This document shows, piece after piece, positions 35,410-44,970 of a stretch of 64,000 nt of DNA. The notes under the pieces were generated by a model. It was given only the letters and a program-made list of their open reading frames with translations, made no database searches and was not told the origin of the DNA. The position numbers were made by a program, and so were the translations under genes. Origin of the DNA: Mycolicibacterium sediminis (GTDB lineage Bacteria > Actinomycetota > Actinomycetes > Mycobacteriales > Mycobacteriaceae); the NCBI RefSeq assembly GCF_010731735.1, contig NZ_AP022588.1, forward strand, positions 186,001 to 250,000. Reading direction: 5' to 3'. The first letter of the stretch is position 1; every line of letters begins with the position of its first letter.

Positions 35410-36369
35410 ATGAACTTCGAGATCGACGACCAGCAGCGTGACTTCGCCGCGAGCATCGACGCCGCCCTCGGCGCCGCGAACGTGCCCGCGGCGGTGCGCG
35501 CGTGGGGCGCAGGCGACGTCGACCCCGGGCGCAAGGTGTGGGCGACGCTCGCCGACCTCGGCGTGACGGCGCTGGCCGTCGCCGAGGAGTTCGACGGCAT
35601 CGGCGCCCATCCCGTCGACCTGGTGGTCGCCGCGGAACGGCTGGGGTACTGGGCCGTGCCCGGCCCGGTCACGGAGTCGATCGCGGTGGCACCGATCCTG
35701 CTCGCCGGTGACGACCGGTCCGCCGGTCTCGCATCGGGTGAGCTGCTCGCCACGGTGGCGATGGCCCCCCACGCACCGCGTGCCGTCGACGCCGACACCG
35801 CGGGCCTGATCCTGGTCGCCGGTGACGGCACGGTCGCCGACGGCGAGGCCGGCGAAGCCCACGGGTCGGTGGACCCCGCGCGCAGGCTGTTCGACGTGTC
35901 GGTCGCCGGTGACACCCGGTCCGCCGACACCGCACGCGCGTTCGAGTTCGGCGCGCTGATCACCGCGGCGCAACTGGTGGGTGCCGGTCAGGCGATGCTC
36001 GACGCATCGGTTGCCTACGCCAAGCAGCGCAGCCAGTTCGGCAGGCTCATCGGCTCGTATCAGGCGATCAAGCACAAGCTTGCCGACGTGCACATCGCCG
36101 TCGAGATGGCGCGCCCGCTGGTCTACGGCGCCGCACTGTCCCTGGCGGACGGCGACGGCGACACCGCGCGCGACGTCAGCGCCGCGAAGGCCGCCGCGTC
36201 GGATGCGGCACTGCTGTCGGCCCGGTCGTCGCTGCAGACGCACGGCGCCATCGGCTTCACCCAGGAACACGACCTGTCCCTGCTGCTGGTCCGGGTGCAG
36301 GCACTGCGCTCCGCGTGGGGCGACCCGACGTGGCACCGGCGGCGCGTGCTCGAGGAGCTGACGGCATGA
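35410..36369 (+). CDS. fadE32: FadE32, acyl-CoA dehydrogenase subunit
   Basis: 319 aa, identical in length to Rv3563. ATG 35410 follows the purine-rich spacer. A short Ala-rich acyl-CoA dehydrogenase subunit with KQRSQFGRLIGSYQAIKHKLADV and LQTHGAIGFTQEHD. It pairs with FadE31 or FadE33 in heterotetramers and is implicated in oxidation of the methyl-oxo-octanedioyl-CoA product of IpdAB. ATGA overlap with fadE33. Confidence 0.92.
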   Translation: MNFEIDDQQRDFAASIDAALGAANVPAAVRAWGAGDVDPGRKVWATLADLGVTALAVAEEFDGIGAHPVDLVVAAERLGYWAVPGPVTESIAVAPILLAGDDRSAGLASGELLATVAMAPHAPRAVDADTAGLILVAGDGTVADGEAGEAHGSVDPARRLFDVSVAGDTRSADTARAFEFGALITAAQLVGAGQAMLDASVAYAKQRSQFGRLIGSYQAIKHKLADVHIAVEMARPLVYGAALSLADGDGDTARDVSAAKAAASDAALLSARSSLQTHGAIGFTQEHDLSLLLVRVQALRSAWGDPTWHRRRVLEELTA

Positions 36370-37307
36370 GCGATGAACGGGACATGTTGCGCGACACCGT
36401 GTCGGCGCTGGTCGAGAAGCATGCGTCCCCGGCAGCGGTTCGCTCCGCCATGGAATCGGAGCGCGGCTACGACGAGACGCTCTGGACGCTGCTCTGCGAG
36501 CAGGTCGGTGCAGCCGCACTCGTCGTACCCGAGGAACTCGGCGGAGCCGGTGGCGAACTCGGTGACGCCGCCGCGGTGATCGAGGAGCTGGGCAGGAACC
36601 TCGTCCCGACCCCGCTGCTGGGCACCACGCTCGCCGAACTGGCCCTGCTGGCCGCCGACGAGCCCGATGCCGAGACGCTCGGCGCGTTGGCGGAGGGCGC
36701 CTCGATCGGCACCGTCGCTTTCGACCCGGACCACGTGCTCAACGGCGACGTCGCCGACGTGGTGCTGGGCGTCGACGGCGATCGGATCACCCGCTGGACC
36801 GCGTTCGAGGCACACTCGCTGTTCACGATGGACCCCACCCGTAGGCTCGCACGGCTCGAGGCGTCCGAGACCACCGACGTGGCCGCCGACCCCGGCCTCG
36901 CCGACCTCGCGGCCATCCTGCTCGCGGCCGAACAGATCGGTGCCGCCGACCGCTGCCTGAACCTGACCGTGGCCTACACCAAGGACCGCGTCCAGTTCGG
37001 CAGGGCGATCGGAAGCTTCCAGGCGCTGAAGCACCGGATGGCCGATCTCTACGTGCTGGTGCAGTCGGCGCGTGCCGTCGTCGACGAGGCGGTCGCAGCA
37101 CCGACGGCGACGTCGGCAGCCCTGGCCCGGTTCTCGGCCAGCGAGGCGTTCAGCGCCGTCGCCGCCGAGGCGATCCAGATGCACGGCGGAATCGCCATCA
37201 CCTGGGAGCACGACGTCCAGCTGTACTTCAAGCGCGCGCACGGCAGCGCGCAGCTGCTCGGCCCGCCGCGGGACCACCTGCGGCGCCTCGAGGCCGAGGT
37301 GTTCTGA
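36366..37307 (+). CDS. fadE33: FadE33, acyl-CoA dehydrogenase subunit
   Basis: 313 aa, against 318 for Rv3564. Like FadE32, a short subunit: KDRVQFGRAIGSFQALKHRMADLYV and AIQMHGGIAITWEHDVQLYFKRA. Its start overlaps the fadE32 stop. Reported to pair with FadE32. Fourth gene of the fadD3 operon. Confidence 0.92.
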   Translation: MSDERDMLRDTVSALVEKHASPAAVRSAMESERGYDETLWTLLCEQVGAAALVVPEELGGAGGELGDAAAVIEELGRNLVPTPLLGTTLAELALLAADEPDAETLGALAEGASIGTVAFDPDHVLNGDVADVVLGVDGDRITRWTAFEAHSLFTMDPTRRLARLEASETTDVAADPGLADLAAILLAAEQIGAADRCLNLTVAYTKDRVQFGRAIGSFQALKHRMADLYVLVQSARAVVDEAVAAPTATSAALARFSASEAFSAVAAEAIQMHGGIAITWEHDVQLYFKRAHGSAQLLGPPRDHLRRLEAEVF

Positions 37308-37336
37308 CCCGCGGGCACGCGACTAGCCTGGATCCG

Positions 37337-38503
37337 GTGAGCGACCGCGTGAGTGCCCGCGCCGGCATTCCGCCGTTCTACGTCATGGACGTGTGGCGGG
37401 CAGCCGCGGAACGGCAGCGCTCCCACGGCGATCTGGTGAACCTGTCCGCCGGTCAGCCGGGCGCGCAGGCCCCGGCGCCGATCCGCGCCGCCGCCGCCCA
37501 AGCACTCGCCGACGACACGCTCGGCTACACCGTCGCGATGGGCATCCCGGAACTGCGGGTGGGCATCGCAGCGTCCTACGCGACGCGATACGGGGTCGAC
37601 GTGCATCCCGACGAGGTGGTGGTGACCACCGGATCGACGGGCGGCTTCCTGCTCGCCTTCCTGGCGAGCTTCGACGTGGGCGACCGCGTGGCGGTGAGCA
37701 GTCCCGGCTATCCGTGTTACCGGAACATCCTGTCCGCACTCGGATGCGAGGTGGTCGAGGTCCCCTGTGGTCCCGAGACCCGCTTTCAGCCGACGGCCGA
37801 GATGCTCGCCGACATCAGCCCGCCGATCGCCGGGGTGGTGATCGCGAGCCCCGCGAATCCGACGGGCACGGTGCTGCCGCCCACGGAGCTGGCGGCGATC
37901 GCGCGGTGGTGCGAGGCGTCCGGCGTGCGGCTGGTGAGTGACGAGATCTATCACGGACTGGTGTATCCCGGTGCGCCGCAGACGAGTTGCGCGTGGGAGA
38001 CCTCGCGCGAGGCGATCGTGGTGAACAGCTTCTCGAAGTACTTCGCGATGACGGGCTGGCGCCTGGGCTGGCTGCTGGTGCCCAGGGGTCTGCTGCGCGC
38101 GGTCGACCGGCTGACGGGCAACTTCTCGATCTGTCCGCCGACCCTGCCGCAGCTGGCCGCCGTCGCGGCGTTCGACCCGGCGTCCATAATCGAGGCCGAT
38201 GCGCTGGTGGACCAGTACGCCGTCAACCGGGAGCTGCTGCTGCGCGGTCTCCCCGCCATCGGTCTACCGCGGCTGGCGCCTGCGGACGGCGCGTTCTACG
38301 TGTACGCCGACGTCGCCGACCATTCGACCGACTCCCTGGCATTCTGCGCGAAGCTGTTGGCCGACACGGGCGTTGCGATCGCCCCCGGCATCGACTTCGA
38401 CACCGTGCACGGCGGGTCCTACGTCCGGCTGTCCTTCGCCGGTGCGGCATCCGACATCGAGGAGGCGCTGCGCAGGATGGCTCCCTGGCTGGCCGGGCTC
38501 TGA
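37337..38503 (+). CDS. aspB: AspB-like class I/II aminotransferase
   Basis: 388 aa from GTG 37337, 29 bp after fadE33. Homologue of Rv3565. PLP enzyme of fold type I: NLSAGQPGAQAP opening, ASPANPTGT, the DEIYHGLVY region and the PLP lysine in VVNSFSKYFAMTGWRLGW. It is placed at the end of the fadD3-fadE31-32-33 operon in many mycobacteria and belongs to the KstR2 regulon, yet no amination step is known in steroid catabolism. Its last 85 bp overlap the convergent GGDEF-EAL gene. Confidence 0.88.
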   Translation: MSDRVSARAGIPPFYVMDVWRAAAERQRSHGDLVNLSAGQPGAQAPAPIRAAAAQALADDTLGYTVAMGIPELRVGIAASYATRYGVDVHPDEVVVTTGSTGGFLLAFLASFDVGDRVAVSSPGYPCYRNILSALGCEVVEVPCGPETRFQPTAEMLADISPPIAGVVIASPANPTGTVLPPTELAAIARWCEASGVRLVSDEIYHGLVYPGAPQTSCAWETSREAIVVNSFSKYFAMTGWRLGWLLVPRGLLRAVDRLTGNFSICPPTLPQLAAVAAFDPASIIEADALVDQYAVNRELLLRGLPAIGLPRLAPADGAFYVYADVADHSTDSLAFCAKLLADTGVAIAPGIDFDTVHGGSYVRLSFAGAASDIEEALRRMAPWLAGL

Positions 38504-40839
38504 CGTCCCGGCGAGGCGCCCAGCCACAGATCGAACTCGTCCGCGGGTAGCGGCGGGCAGTGCACGAAGCCCTGCGTGATGTCACACCCGTACTGGCGCA
38601 ACGCCTTCAGTGTCTCGACGTCCTCGACGCCCTCGGCGACGAGCGAGGCGCCGAGGCTGTGCGCGAGCGCCACCGTCGAGCGGACGATGGCGACCGACCG
38701 GGCGTCCTCGGTGAGCCTGGCCACGAAGATCCCGTCGAGCTTGAGTTCGTCGACGGTCATCTCGTGCAGGCGGGCCAGCGAGGACCAGCCGGTGCCGAAG
38801 TCGTCGATGGACAGCCCGATCCCGAGATCCTGCAGCGCCGCCACGACGTCGCGTGACCGGCGGCCGTCCGACGACAGCACGCCCTCCGTGATCTCCAGGA
38901 TGAGGGCGTGTGCCGGCACGCCGTGCGCGCGCAGCAGCCCGCCGATGCGGTCGACGAGGTCGACGTCCACGAGGTTGGTGACCGACAGGTTGACCGCGAC
39001 GGTCATGTCGACGCCGCGGTCACGCCACGACCGGGCCTGCGCCAGTGCCAGGTTGAGCACCGTGGTCGCCAGCGGGCGCATCAGTCCACCGCGCTCGGCG
39101 TAGGGCAGGAACTGGTCCGGTGCGAGCAGTCCGCGAGTGGGATGCTGCCAACGCACCAACGCCTCCACGCTGTGCACCCCACCGTCGTCCGCACGGATCT
39201 TGGGCTGGTAGTGGCACACCAGTTGTCCCTCGGCCATCGCGGTCCTGAGGTCCTCGACGATCTGCCACTCGTCGGCGCGCTGCGAGTCGCGCACGACGTC
39301 GTACACCGCGATCTGCGTCGCCGACCCCTTCGCCAGGTACATGGCCACGTCCGCGCACTGCAGCAGGTCCTCGGGATGAGCGCAGTGCTGCGGGCACAGG
39401 GCGATGCCGACGCTCGCGTGGACGTGCACCGTCATGTTCGCCACGTCGAACGGCGCCTGCAGGGCCTCGACGATGCGGGAGGCCACGGCGTGGGCGTCCG
39501 CCAGCTCGATGCCCGGCGGGAACAGCACGGCGAACTCGTCCCCGCCGACCCGGGCCAGCAGATCGTCGGGGCGCACCGCGCGCGAGAGACGCTCGGCGAC
39601 CTGGCAGAGCAGTCGGTCGCCGGCCTGGTGCCCGAGCGAGTCGTTGATCTCCTTGAACTCGTCGAGGTCGAGCAGCAGCAGTCCGGGTCCGACCGTCGTC
39701 ACCCCCGCACGCGCGGTTGCCCCGTGGTCGAACGATGCGGCGGTCAGCGCCGTTGACATGGCCCGGCGATTGGCCAGCGAGGTGAGATCGTCGGTCATCG
39801 CGTCGCGGTGGCTGTCCGCGAGCTTGCCGACCTCGCGAAAGGACAGCGCGAGCCGGGCCGTGACCGCGAGCAGGCCGGCCGCGGCAAGCAGCACCGCCAG
39901 CCGTGGCAGTGGGGTCTCGTGGCCGAGGACGAGCAGGCCGACGAGTACGACGGTTCCGCTGAGTTGGGGAATCCCGTTGCCGCGCAACCACCTCGGCGAA
40001 CGACGGAGCCCCGCGCCGACGGGTGCGGGCCAGCTCGCTGCGGCGAGCAGCAGCGCCGCACCCGGCCGCAGGGCGTCGAACCAGCTGCCACGCAGATAGC
40101 TGCCGTCGGCGAGCCCCACCATGAACAGGACGTCGGCCACCGCGTAACACACGAAGCCGGCGAGCAGGAGCGCCCACCTGCGGTCGATGCGCCACCCGAG
40201 CACCGACAGGGCGCACACCGCCACCGCGACGAGGACGAGGTCGCCGACGGGGAAGGCGAGCGCGAGTGCGGCCGCCGTCGGATCGGAGCCCGTGGCCGCC
40301 TGGTAGGGCTCGAAGGCGATCACGGCGAGGGCGCCCGCAGCGCATGCGGCGATCAGCGCGTCAGCCCATACCGCGGCGGGCAGCCGGACGAACCGCGTCC
40401 GCAACAGCAGCAGCAGTCCCGCGAAGAGCAGCGGGTAGGCCAGCAGCCACACCGGCCGCAGGTCGTTGAGCGAGCCGAACGCCGGATACAGCGCGTTGCG
40501 GACGGCCGGGATCAGCATGCCGCCGCAGATCAGCGACCACGCCAACCGTTCCTCGCGACGCGACCAGGTACGGGCTGCCACCGCGCCTGCGGCCGCCAAC
40601 ATGAGCAGCGGATACACCCACTCCGCGGCGTGCGCGAACGCGGGTACGTTGCTGCGCTGCGCCGTCGCCGCGACGTACCCGATCAGGCCGAGCGCCGATG
40701 CCGCGACGACGGTCCTGGCGGTCCTACGACGTCGATCCGACGCAAACGTCAATTCGCTGGTGGGCGTGGAAGGCGCATCGGCCTGCCGCAGTTGGCCGTC
40801 CGGTTCCCCGTGCGGCGCACGCGTCGGCGCTGACTGCAT
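38419..40839 (-). CDS. Membrane GGDEF-EAL cyclic di-GMP turnover protein
   Basis: 806 aa. About eight to ten membrane segments (~40-340, MHYT/7TM-like sensor region) are followed by a GGDEF domain (LDEFKEINDSLGHQAGDRLL, RVGGDEF near residue 435) and an EAL domain (VEALVRW, then DDFGTGWSSL and EGVEDVE). Both active-site motifs are intact, so it could make and degrade cyclic di-GMP. The C-terminus reads 85 bp into the convergent aspB; no earlier stop exists in this frame. Flanking genes are accessory, and nat, expected before the hsa operon, is missing. Confidence 0.88.
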   Translation of the reverse strand: MQSAPTRAPHGEPDGQLRQADAPSTPTSELTFASDRRRRTARTVVAASALGLIGYVAATAQRSNVPAFAHAAEWVYPLLMLAAAGAVAARTWSRREERLAWSLICGGMLIPAVRNALYPAFGSLNDLRPVWLLAYPLLFAGLLLLLRTRFVRLPAAVWADALIAACAAGALAVIAFEPYQAATGSDPTAAALALAFPVGDLVLVAVAVCALSVLGWRIDRRWALLLAGFVCYAVADVLFMVGLADGSYLRGSWFDALRPGAALLLAAASWPAPVGAGLRRSPRWLRGNGIPQLSGTVVLVGLLVLGHETPLPRLAVLLAAAGLLAVTARLALSFREVGKLADSHRDAMTDDLTSLANRRAMSTALTAASFDHGATARAGVTTVGPGLLLLDLDEFKEINDSLGHQAGDRLLCQVAERLSRAVRPDDLLARVGGDEFAVLFPPGIELADAHAVASRIVEALQAPFDVANMTVHVHASVGIALCPQHCAHPEDLLQCADVAMYLAKGSATQIAVYDVVRDSQRADEWQIVEDLRTAMAEGQLVCHYQPKIRADDGGVHSVEALVRWQHPTRGLLAPDQFLPYAERGGLMRPLATTVLNLALAQARSWRDRGVDMTVAVNLSVTNLVDVDLVDRIGGLLRAHGVPAHALILEITEGVLSSDGRRSRDVVAALQDLGIGLSIDDFGTGWSSLARLHEMTVDELKLDGIFVARLTEDARSVAIVRSTVALAHSLGASLVAEGVEDVETLKALRQYGCDITQGFVHCPPLPADEFDLWLGASPGRQSPASQGAILRSASSMSDAAPAKDSRT

Positions 40840-41013
40840 TCACTCTCACCCCAGCTCGCTTCTGAACTGACCAGACGTCGCCCGTACGATGGAAACGGGT
40901 CGGTGACTCCCCCGAGTTTGCCAGAAATCATGATCGCATGCGCTGCCCGCAAATAGAAGGAAACGTCGCAACCGACGTCAACCCGTCACGTCGCGGGCCG
41001 AGTCGATGCCCGT

Positions 41014-41760
41014 TCACCGCGCGGACCACCCGCCGTCCATCGAGTAGGACGCGCCGGTCACCATGCCCGCGTTCGCCGAGGCGAGCCACCCGACGAGCGA
41101 CCCCACCTCCTCGGGCTCGACGAGTCGCTTGACGGCGCTCTCGGTCAGCAGCACCTTGTCCAGCACCTCGTCCTCGGAGATGCCGTGGCTGCGGGCCTGG
41201 TCGGCGATCTGCTTGGTCACCAGCGGGGTCCGGACGTACCCCGGGTTGACGCAGTTGCTGGTGACGCCGTGCGAACCACCCTCCAGCGCAGTCACCTTCG
41301 ACAGGCCCTCCAGCGCGTGCTTGGCGGTCACGTAAGCGACCTTGAACTCCGATGCCCGCAGGCCGTGCACCGACGACACGTTCACGATGCGACCGAAGGC
41401 CTGGGAGTACATGTGCGGCAGCGCCGCACGGATCAGCAGGAACGGTGCCTCCACCATCAGCACCTGCATCGCCCGGAACCGCGCCGGGTCGAACTCCGGG
41501 ATCGGCGCGACCGTCTGGATCCCGGCGTTGTTCACCAGGACGTCGGTCTCGAGGTGCAGTGTCTCCAGCGCCGCCACGTCGAGCAGGTCGACCGCCCAGG
41601 CGCGTCCACCGATCTCGGCGGCCATGGACTCGGCCGCCTCGGCGTCGACGTCGGCGATCGTGACGGTGGCCCCCATACCGGCCAGAGCACGCGCGCACGC
41701 GGCACCGATGCCGCTCGCCCCACCCGTCACCAGGGCGGAGCGGCCGTCCAGGTCCGGCAT
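41014..41760 (-). CDS. 3-Hydroxybutyrate dehydrogenase (SDR)
   Basis: 248 aa. The sequence is characteristic of D-3-hydroxybutyrate dehydrogenase: TGGASGIGAACA, NNAGIQ, NVSSVHG, YVTAKHALEGLSKVTALEG, the CVNPGYVRTPLV block and the closing GASYSMDGGWSAR. It interconverts 3-hydroxybutyrate and acetoacetate with NAD. The ATG overlaps the stop of the MFS gene (ATGA), so transporter and enzyme are one unit; the divergent LysR regulator probably controls them. Confidence 0.9.
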   Translation of the reverse strand: MPDLDGRSALVTGGASGIGAACARALAGMGATVTIADVDAEAAESMAAEIGGRAWAVDLLDVAALETLHLETDVLVNNAGIQTVAPIPEFDPARFRAMQVLMVEAPFLLIRAALPHMYSQAFGRIVNVSSVHGLRASEFKVAYVTAKHALEGLSKVTALEGGSHGVTSNCVNPGYVRTPLVTKQIADQARSHGISEDEVLDKVLLTESAVKRLVEPEEVGSLVGWLASANAGMVTGASYSMDGGWSAR

Positions 41761-43109
41761 CAGACGGCGGCCCGGCGCTGCTCGGCGGCCAGGTCCGCGG
41801 CGTCGGCGACGTCGAGCGACTCGAGGTCGATGCCGTTGGTCTCGCGCGAGACCAGGACCGCGACGAACGTGATGGCACAGGCCACCGCGAGGTAGATCGC
41901 GATCGGCACCGAGGAGTCGTAGACGTCGAGCAGCTTCACGGCGATCAGCGGCGCCAACGATCCCGCGACGATCGACGTCACCTGATAGCCAAGGGAGACA
42001 CCGGAATAGCGCATCCGGGTCGGGAACATCTCGGCCATGATCGCGGGCTGCGGCGCGTACATGAACGCGTGGATCACGAGGCCGATGGTCACCGCGGCCG
42101 TGACGACGGCGTAGTTGCCGCTGTTCATCATCGGAAAGGCGAAGAAGCCCCACGACGCACCGAGGACCGCGCCGACCATGTAGACGGGCTTGCGGCCGAA
42201 GCGGTCGGCCAGGTGCCCGACGAGCGGCACGACGGCGAAGTGCACCGCGTGCGCGACCAGCAGGTACCAGAGGATCGAGCTGGTGTCGGCCCCCACCTGG
42301 ACCTTGAGGTACGTGATCGAGAACGTGACCACGAGGTAGTACATGATGTTCTCGCCGAACCGCAGGCCCATGGCGGTGAAGACGCCGCGGGGGTAGCGCT
42401 TGAGCACCTCGAGGACGCTGAACGACGTCGCCTTGATGCGCTCGGCCTCCTCCTGCGCCGCGACGAAGATCGGCGCGTCGGTGACCTTGGTCCGGATGTA
42501 GTAGCCGACGAGGACGACCACGGCGGACAGCCAGAACGCGACGCGCCAGCCCCACGACAGGAACGCCGCGTCCGACAGGGTTCCGGTCAGCACCAGGAGC
42601 ACGATGGTGGCGAGCAGGTTGCCCGCAGGCACACCGGCCTGCGGCCAGCTGGCCCAGAACCCGCGCTGCCGGTCGGGACTGTGCTCGGCCACCAGCAGGA
42701 TCGCGCCGCCCCACTCGCCGCCCACCGCGAAGCCCTGGATGAAGCGCAGCGCCACCAGCAGTCCGGGCGCCCAGTAACCGATCTGCCCGAACGTCGGCAG
42801 GCAGCCCATCAGGAAGGTGGCGGCGCCGACGAGCAACAGGCTGAACTGCAGGAGCTTCTTGCGGCCGAACTTGTCGCCGTAGTGCCCGAACACCACACCA
42901 CCCACCGGGCGGGCGACGAAGCCGACGGCGTAGGTGGCGAACGCCAGGAAGATCGCGTTCAGCTCACTGGTGGTCTCCGAGAAGAAGATCTTGTTGAACA
43001 CCAGGGTGGCGGCCGTGCCGTAGAGGAAGAACTCGTACCACTCCACGACGGTGCCGGCCATCGAGGCCAGGACCACCCGTTTCAGACCGGTCGTTATGGG
43101 GCTGCTCAT
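41760..43109 (-). CDS. MFS transporter of the metabolite:H+ symporter (MHS) family
   Basis: 449 aa from ATG 43107-43109, with GAAGGTGG upstream. Twelve-helix MFS. It has the MHS opening VVEWYEFFLYGTAA and the loop 2-3 motif GHYGDKFGRKK; a second copy (HLADRFGRKP) follows at the half-way point. Relatives carry organic acids such as shikimate, alpha-ketoglutarate or benzoate-type acids. Coupling to 3-hydroxybutyrate dehydrogenase suggests a short hydroxy- or keto-acid substrate (inference). Confidence 0.88.
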   Translation of the reverse strand: MSSPITTGLKRVVLASMAGTVVEWYEFFLYGTAATLVFNKIFFSETTSELNAIFLAFATYAVGFVARPVGGVVFGHYGDKFGRKKLLQFSLLLVGAATFLMGCLPTFGQIGYWAPGLLVALRFIQGFAVGGEWGGAILLVAEHSPDRQRGFWASWPQAGVPAGNLLATIVLLVLTGTLSDAAFLSWGWRVAFWLSAVVVLVGYYIRTKVTDAPIFVAAQEEAERIKATSFSVLEVLKRYPRGVFTAMGLRFGENIMYYLVVTFSITYLKVQVGADTSSILWYLLVAHAVHFAVVPLVGHLADRFGRKPVYMVGAVLGASWGFFAFPMMNSGNYAVVTAAVTIGLVIHAFMYAPQPAIMAEMFPTRMRYSGVSLGYQVTSIVAGSLAPLIAVKLLDVYDSSVPIAIYLAVACAITFVAVLVSRETNGIDLESLDVADAADLAAEQRRAAV

Positions 43110-43216
43110 CAGACCACCTTCCGTTGTGACGCGGCACACATGGAGACTGAGTATTCCTGCAGGGCAATTCCAGTGCAATGGGCAGGAGTGCAGTGCCGGT
43201 CTGCGAAAATGCAGAG

Positions 43217-44122
43217 ATGACGGCGCCGAGCGCGGACGACCTCTTGGTCCTACTGGCGGTCGCACGCTCCGGCCGCTACGTCACCGCCGCCGACGAACTC
43301 GGCATCAACCACACGACGATCTCGCGGCGCGTCGCGACGCTGGAGCAGTCCCTGGGCGGGCGCTTGCTCGTTCGGGTGGGCGGCGGCTGGGAGCTGACCG
43401 ACCTCGGCCGCAGCGCGCTTGCCGCGGCCGAAGCCGTGGACGACGCCGTGCGCGGGCTCGCTGCCGATTCGGCCGGCGCCCGGACGCTGAGCGGCGTGGT
43501 CCGGATGTCGGCCACCGACGGCTTCAGCGCGTACATCGCCGCGCCTGCCGCGGCGGACGTGCAGCGCGAGCACCCCGACGTCGCGGTCGAACTCGTCGCC
43601 ACCACCCGGCGTGCCACCCAGCAGCGCTCCGACATGGACGTCGAGGTGGTGGTGGGCGAGCCGCAGGTGCACCGCGCCCAAGCCGACCGGCTCGGCGACT
43701 ACTGCCTCGGCCTCTACGGCGCACGCGACTATCTGGCCCGGCACGGCACGCCGGCCTCGCGCGCCGATCTGGCGGGCCATCCGCTCGTCTACTTCATCGA
43801 CTCCATGCTGCAGGTCGACGACCTCGACCTGGCACGCGCGGTCGCACCCGGGATGCGCGAGTCGGTGACGTCGACGAACGTCTTCGTCCACGTCGAGGCG
43901 ACCCGCGCCGCGGCGGGTCTCGGCCTGCTGCCGTGCTTCATGGCCGACCGCCACGACGATCTGGTGCGGGTGCTTCCCGAGGTCATCACCCTGCGCCTCA
44001 CCTACTGGCTGGTGACGCGGGCCGAGACGCTGCGTAGACCCGAGGTGGCCGCGGTCGTGGATGCCGTCCGGGCACGCGTCGACGCGATGGGCGACCTGTT
44101 GCTCGGCGCGCGGACCCACTGA
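43217..44122 (+). CDS. LysR-family transcriptional regulator
   Basis: 301 aa. I choose ATG 43217; an in-frame ATG at 43178 would add 13 residues. N-terminal HTH (SGRYVTAADELGINHTTISRRVATLEQSLGGRLL in residues ~15-50) and a substrate-binding C-terminal half. It is divergent from the MFS/3-hydroxybutyrate dehydrogenase pair across 107 bp, the classic layout for a LysR activator of an adjacent catabolic unit. Confidence 0.88.
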   Translation: MTAPSADDLLVLLAVARSGRYVTAADELGINHTTISRRVATLEQSLGGRLLVRVGGGWELTDLGRSALAAAEAVDDAVRGLAADSAGARTLSGVVRMSATDGFSAYIAAPAAADVQREHPDVAVELVATTRRATQQRSDMDVEVVVGEPQVHRAQADRLGDYCLGLYGARDYLARHGTPASRADLAGHPLVYFIDSMLQVDDLDLARAVAPGMRESVTSTNVFVHVEATRAAAGLGLLPCFMADRHDDLVRVLPEVITLRLTYWLVTRAETLRRPEVAAVVDAVRARVDAMGDLLLGARTH

Positions 44123-44154
44123 TTTGCCGCTCACTTTGTCGGGTACCCGTGTGC

Positions 44155-44961
44155 ATGCACTTCACGACGACCGGTACCGGCAAGCCCCTACTGCTGGTGC
44201 ACGGCATCTCCAACCTGCACAACTGGGACCTCGTGGTTCCCGGGCTCGCGCGGGAGCGCACCGTCTACGCCGTCGACCTCCCAGGGTTCGGCGACAGCCC
44301 GCCGCTCGACGGAGAGGTGAGCGTGGCGACGCTCACCGATGCCGTCGAGAAGTTCGTCTCCGAGCAGGGCCTCGACGGGGTCGACGTCGTCGGTAGCTCG
44401 ATGGGCGCACGCATGGTCCTGGAGATGGCGCGGCGGGGTCATCGGGGGAACGTCGTGGCCCTCGACCCCGGCGGCTTCTGGACCGACGCCCAGGTGCGGG
44501 TCTTCGGGGCGACCGTGGCGCCGTCGATCGCGCTGGTCAAGCGAATTCAGCCCCTCCTGCCCGCCCTGACCCGCAGCCGCGTGGGCAGGACGGCGCTGCT
44601 GCTGCAGTTCTCCGCGAAGCCGTGGCGACTGCCGGCCGACCTGGTGCTGACCGAACTCCGCGGCTTCGCGAGGTCGGCGAGCATCGACGACGCGGTGCAC
44701 GCACTGATCCACGGGCCGAAACAGCAAGGTGCGAAGGGTGGTTCGACCCTGGCGAAGGTCACGATCGGATGGGGTCGCAACGATCGCGTGACGTTCCCGA
44801 GCGAGGCCGAACGCGCCCGGGCGCTCTACCCGCAGGCGTCGATGCACTGGTTCGACGACTGCGGGCACTTCCCGCACTGGGACCAGCCCGAGCAAACGGT
44901 GTCGCTCATCCTCGACGCGACGGCCGACCAACCCGAGCGCGGACCGACCCGGGTGCCCTAG
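44155..44961 (+). CDS. Alpha/beta hydrolase
   Basis: 268 aa from ATG 44155; a GTG at 44149 would add two residues. Alpha/beta hydrolase: LLLVHGISNLHNW with the HG oxyanion motif, the nucleophile elbow GSSMGAR (Ser in VVGSSMG), and a late His in DDCGHFPHWDQPE. Substrate unknown; small-ester or epoxide-like members share this pattern. It starts 32 bp after the LysR gene and lies 9 bp before a second hydrolase. Confidence 0.8.
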   Translation: MHFTTTGTGKPLLLVHGISNLHNWDLVVPGLARERTVYAVDLPGFGDSPPLDGEVSVATLTDAVEKFVSEQGLDGVDVVGSSMGARMVLEMARRGHRGNVVALDPGGFWTDAQVRVFGATVAPSIALVKRIQPLLPALTRSRVGRTALLLQFSAKPWRLPADLVLTELRGFARSASIDDAVHALIHGPKQQGAKGGSTLAKVTIGWGRNDRVTFPSEAERARALYPQASMHWFDDCGHFPHWDQPEQTVSLILDATADQPERGPTRVP

Positions 44962-44970
44962 CGTCGAGGC

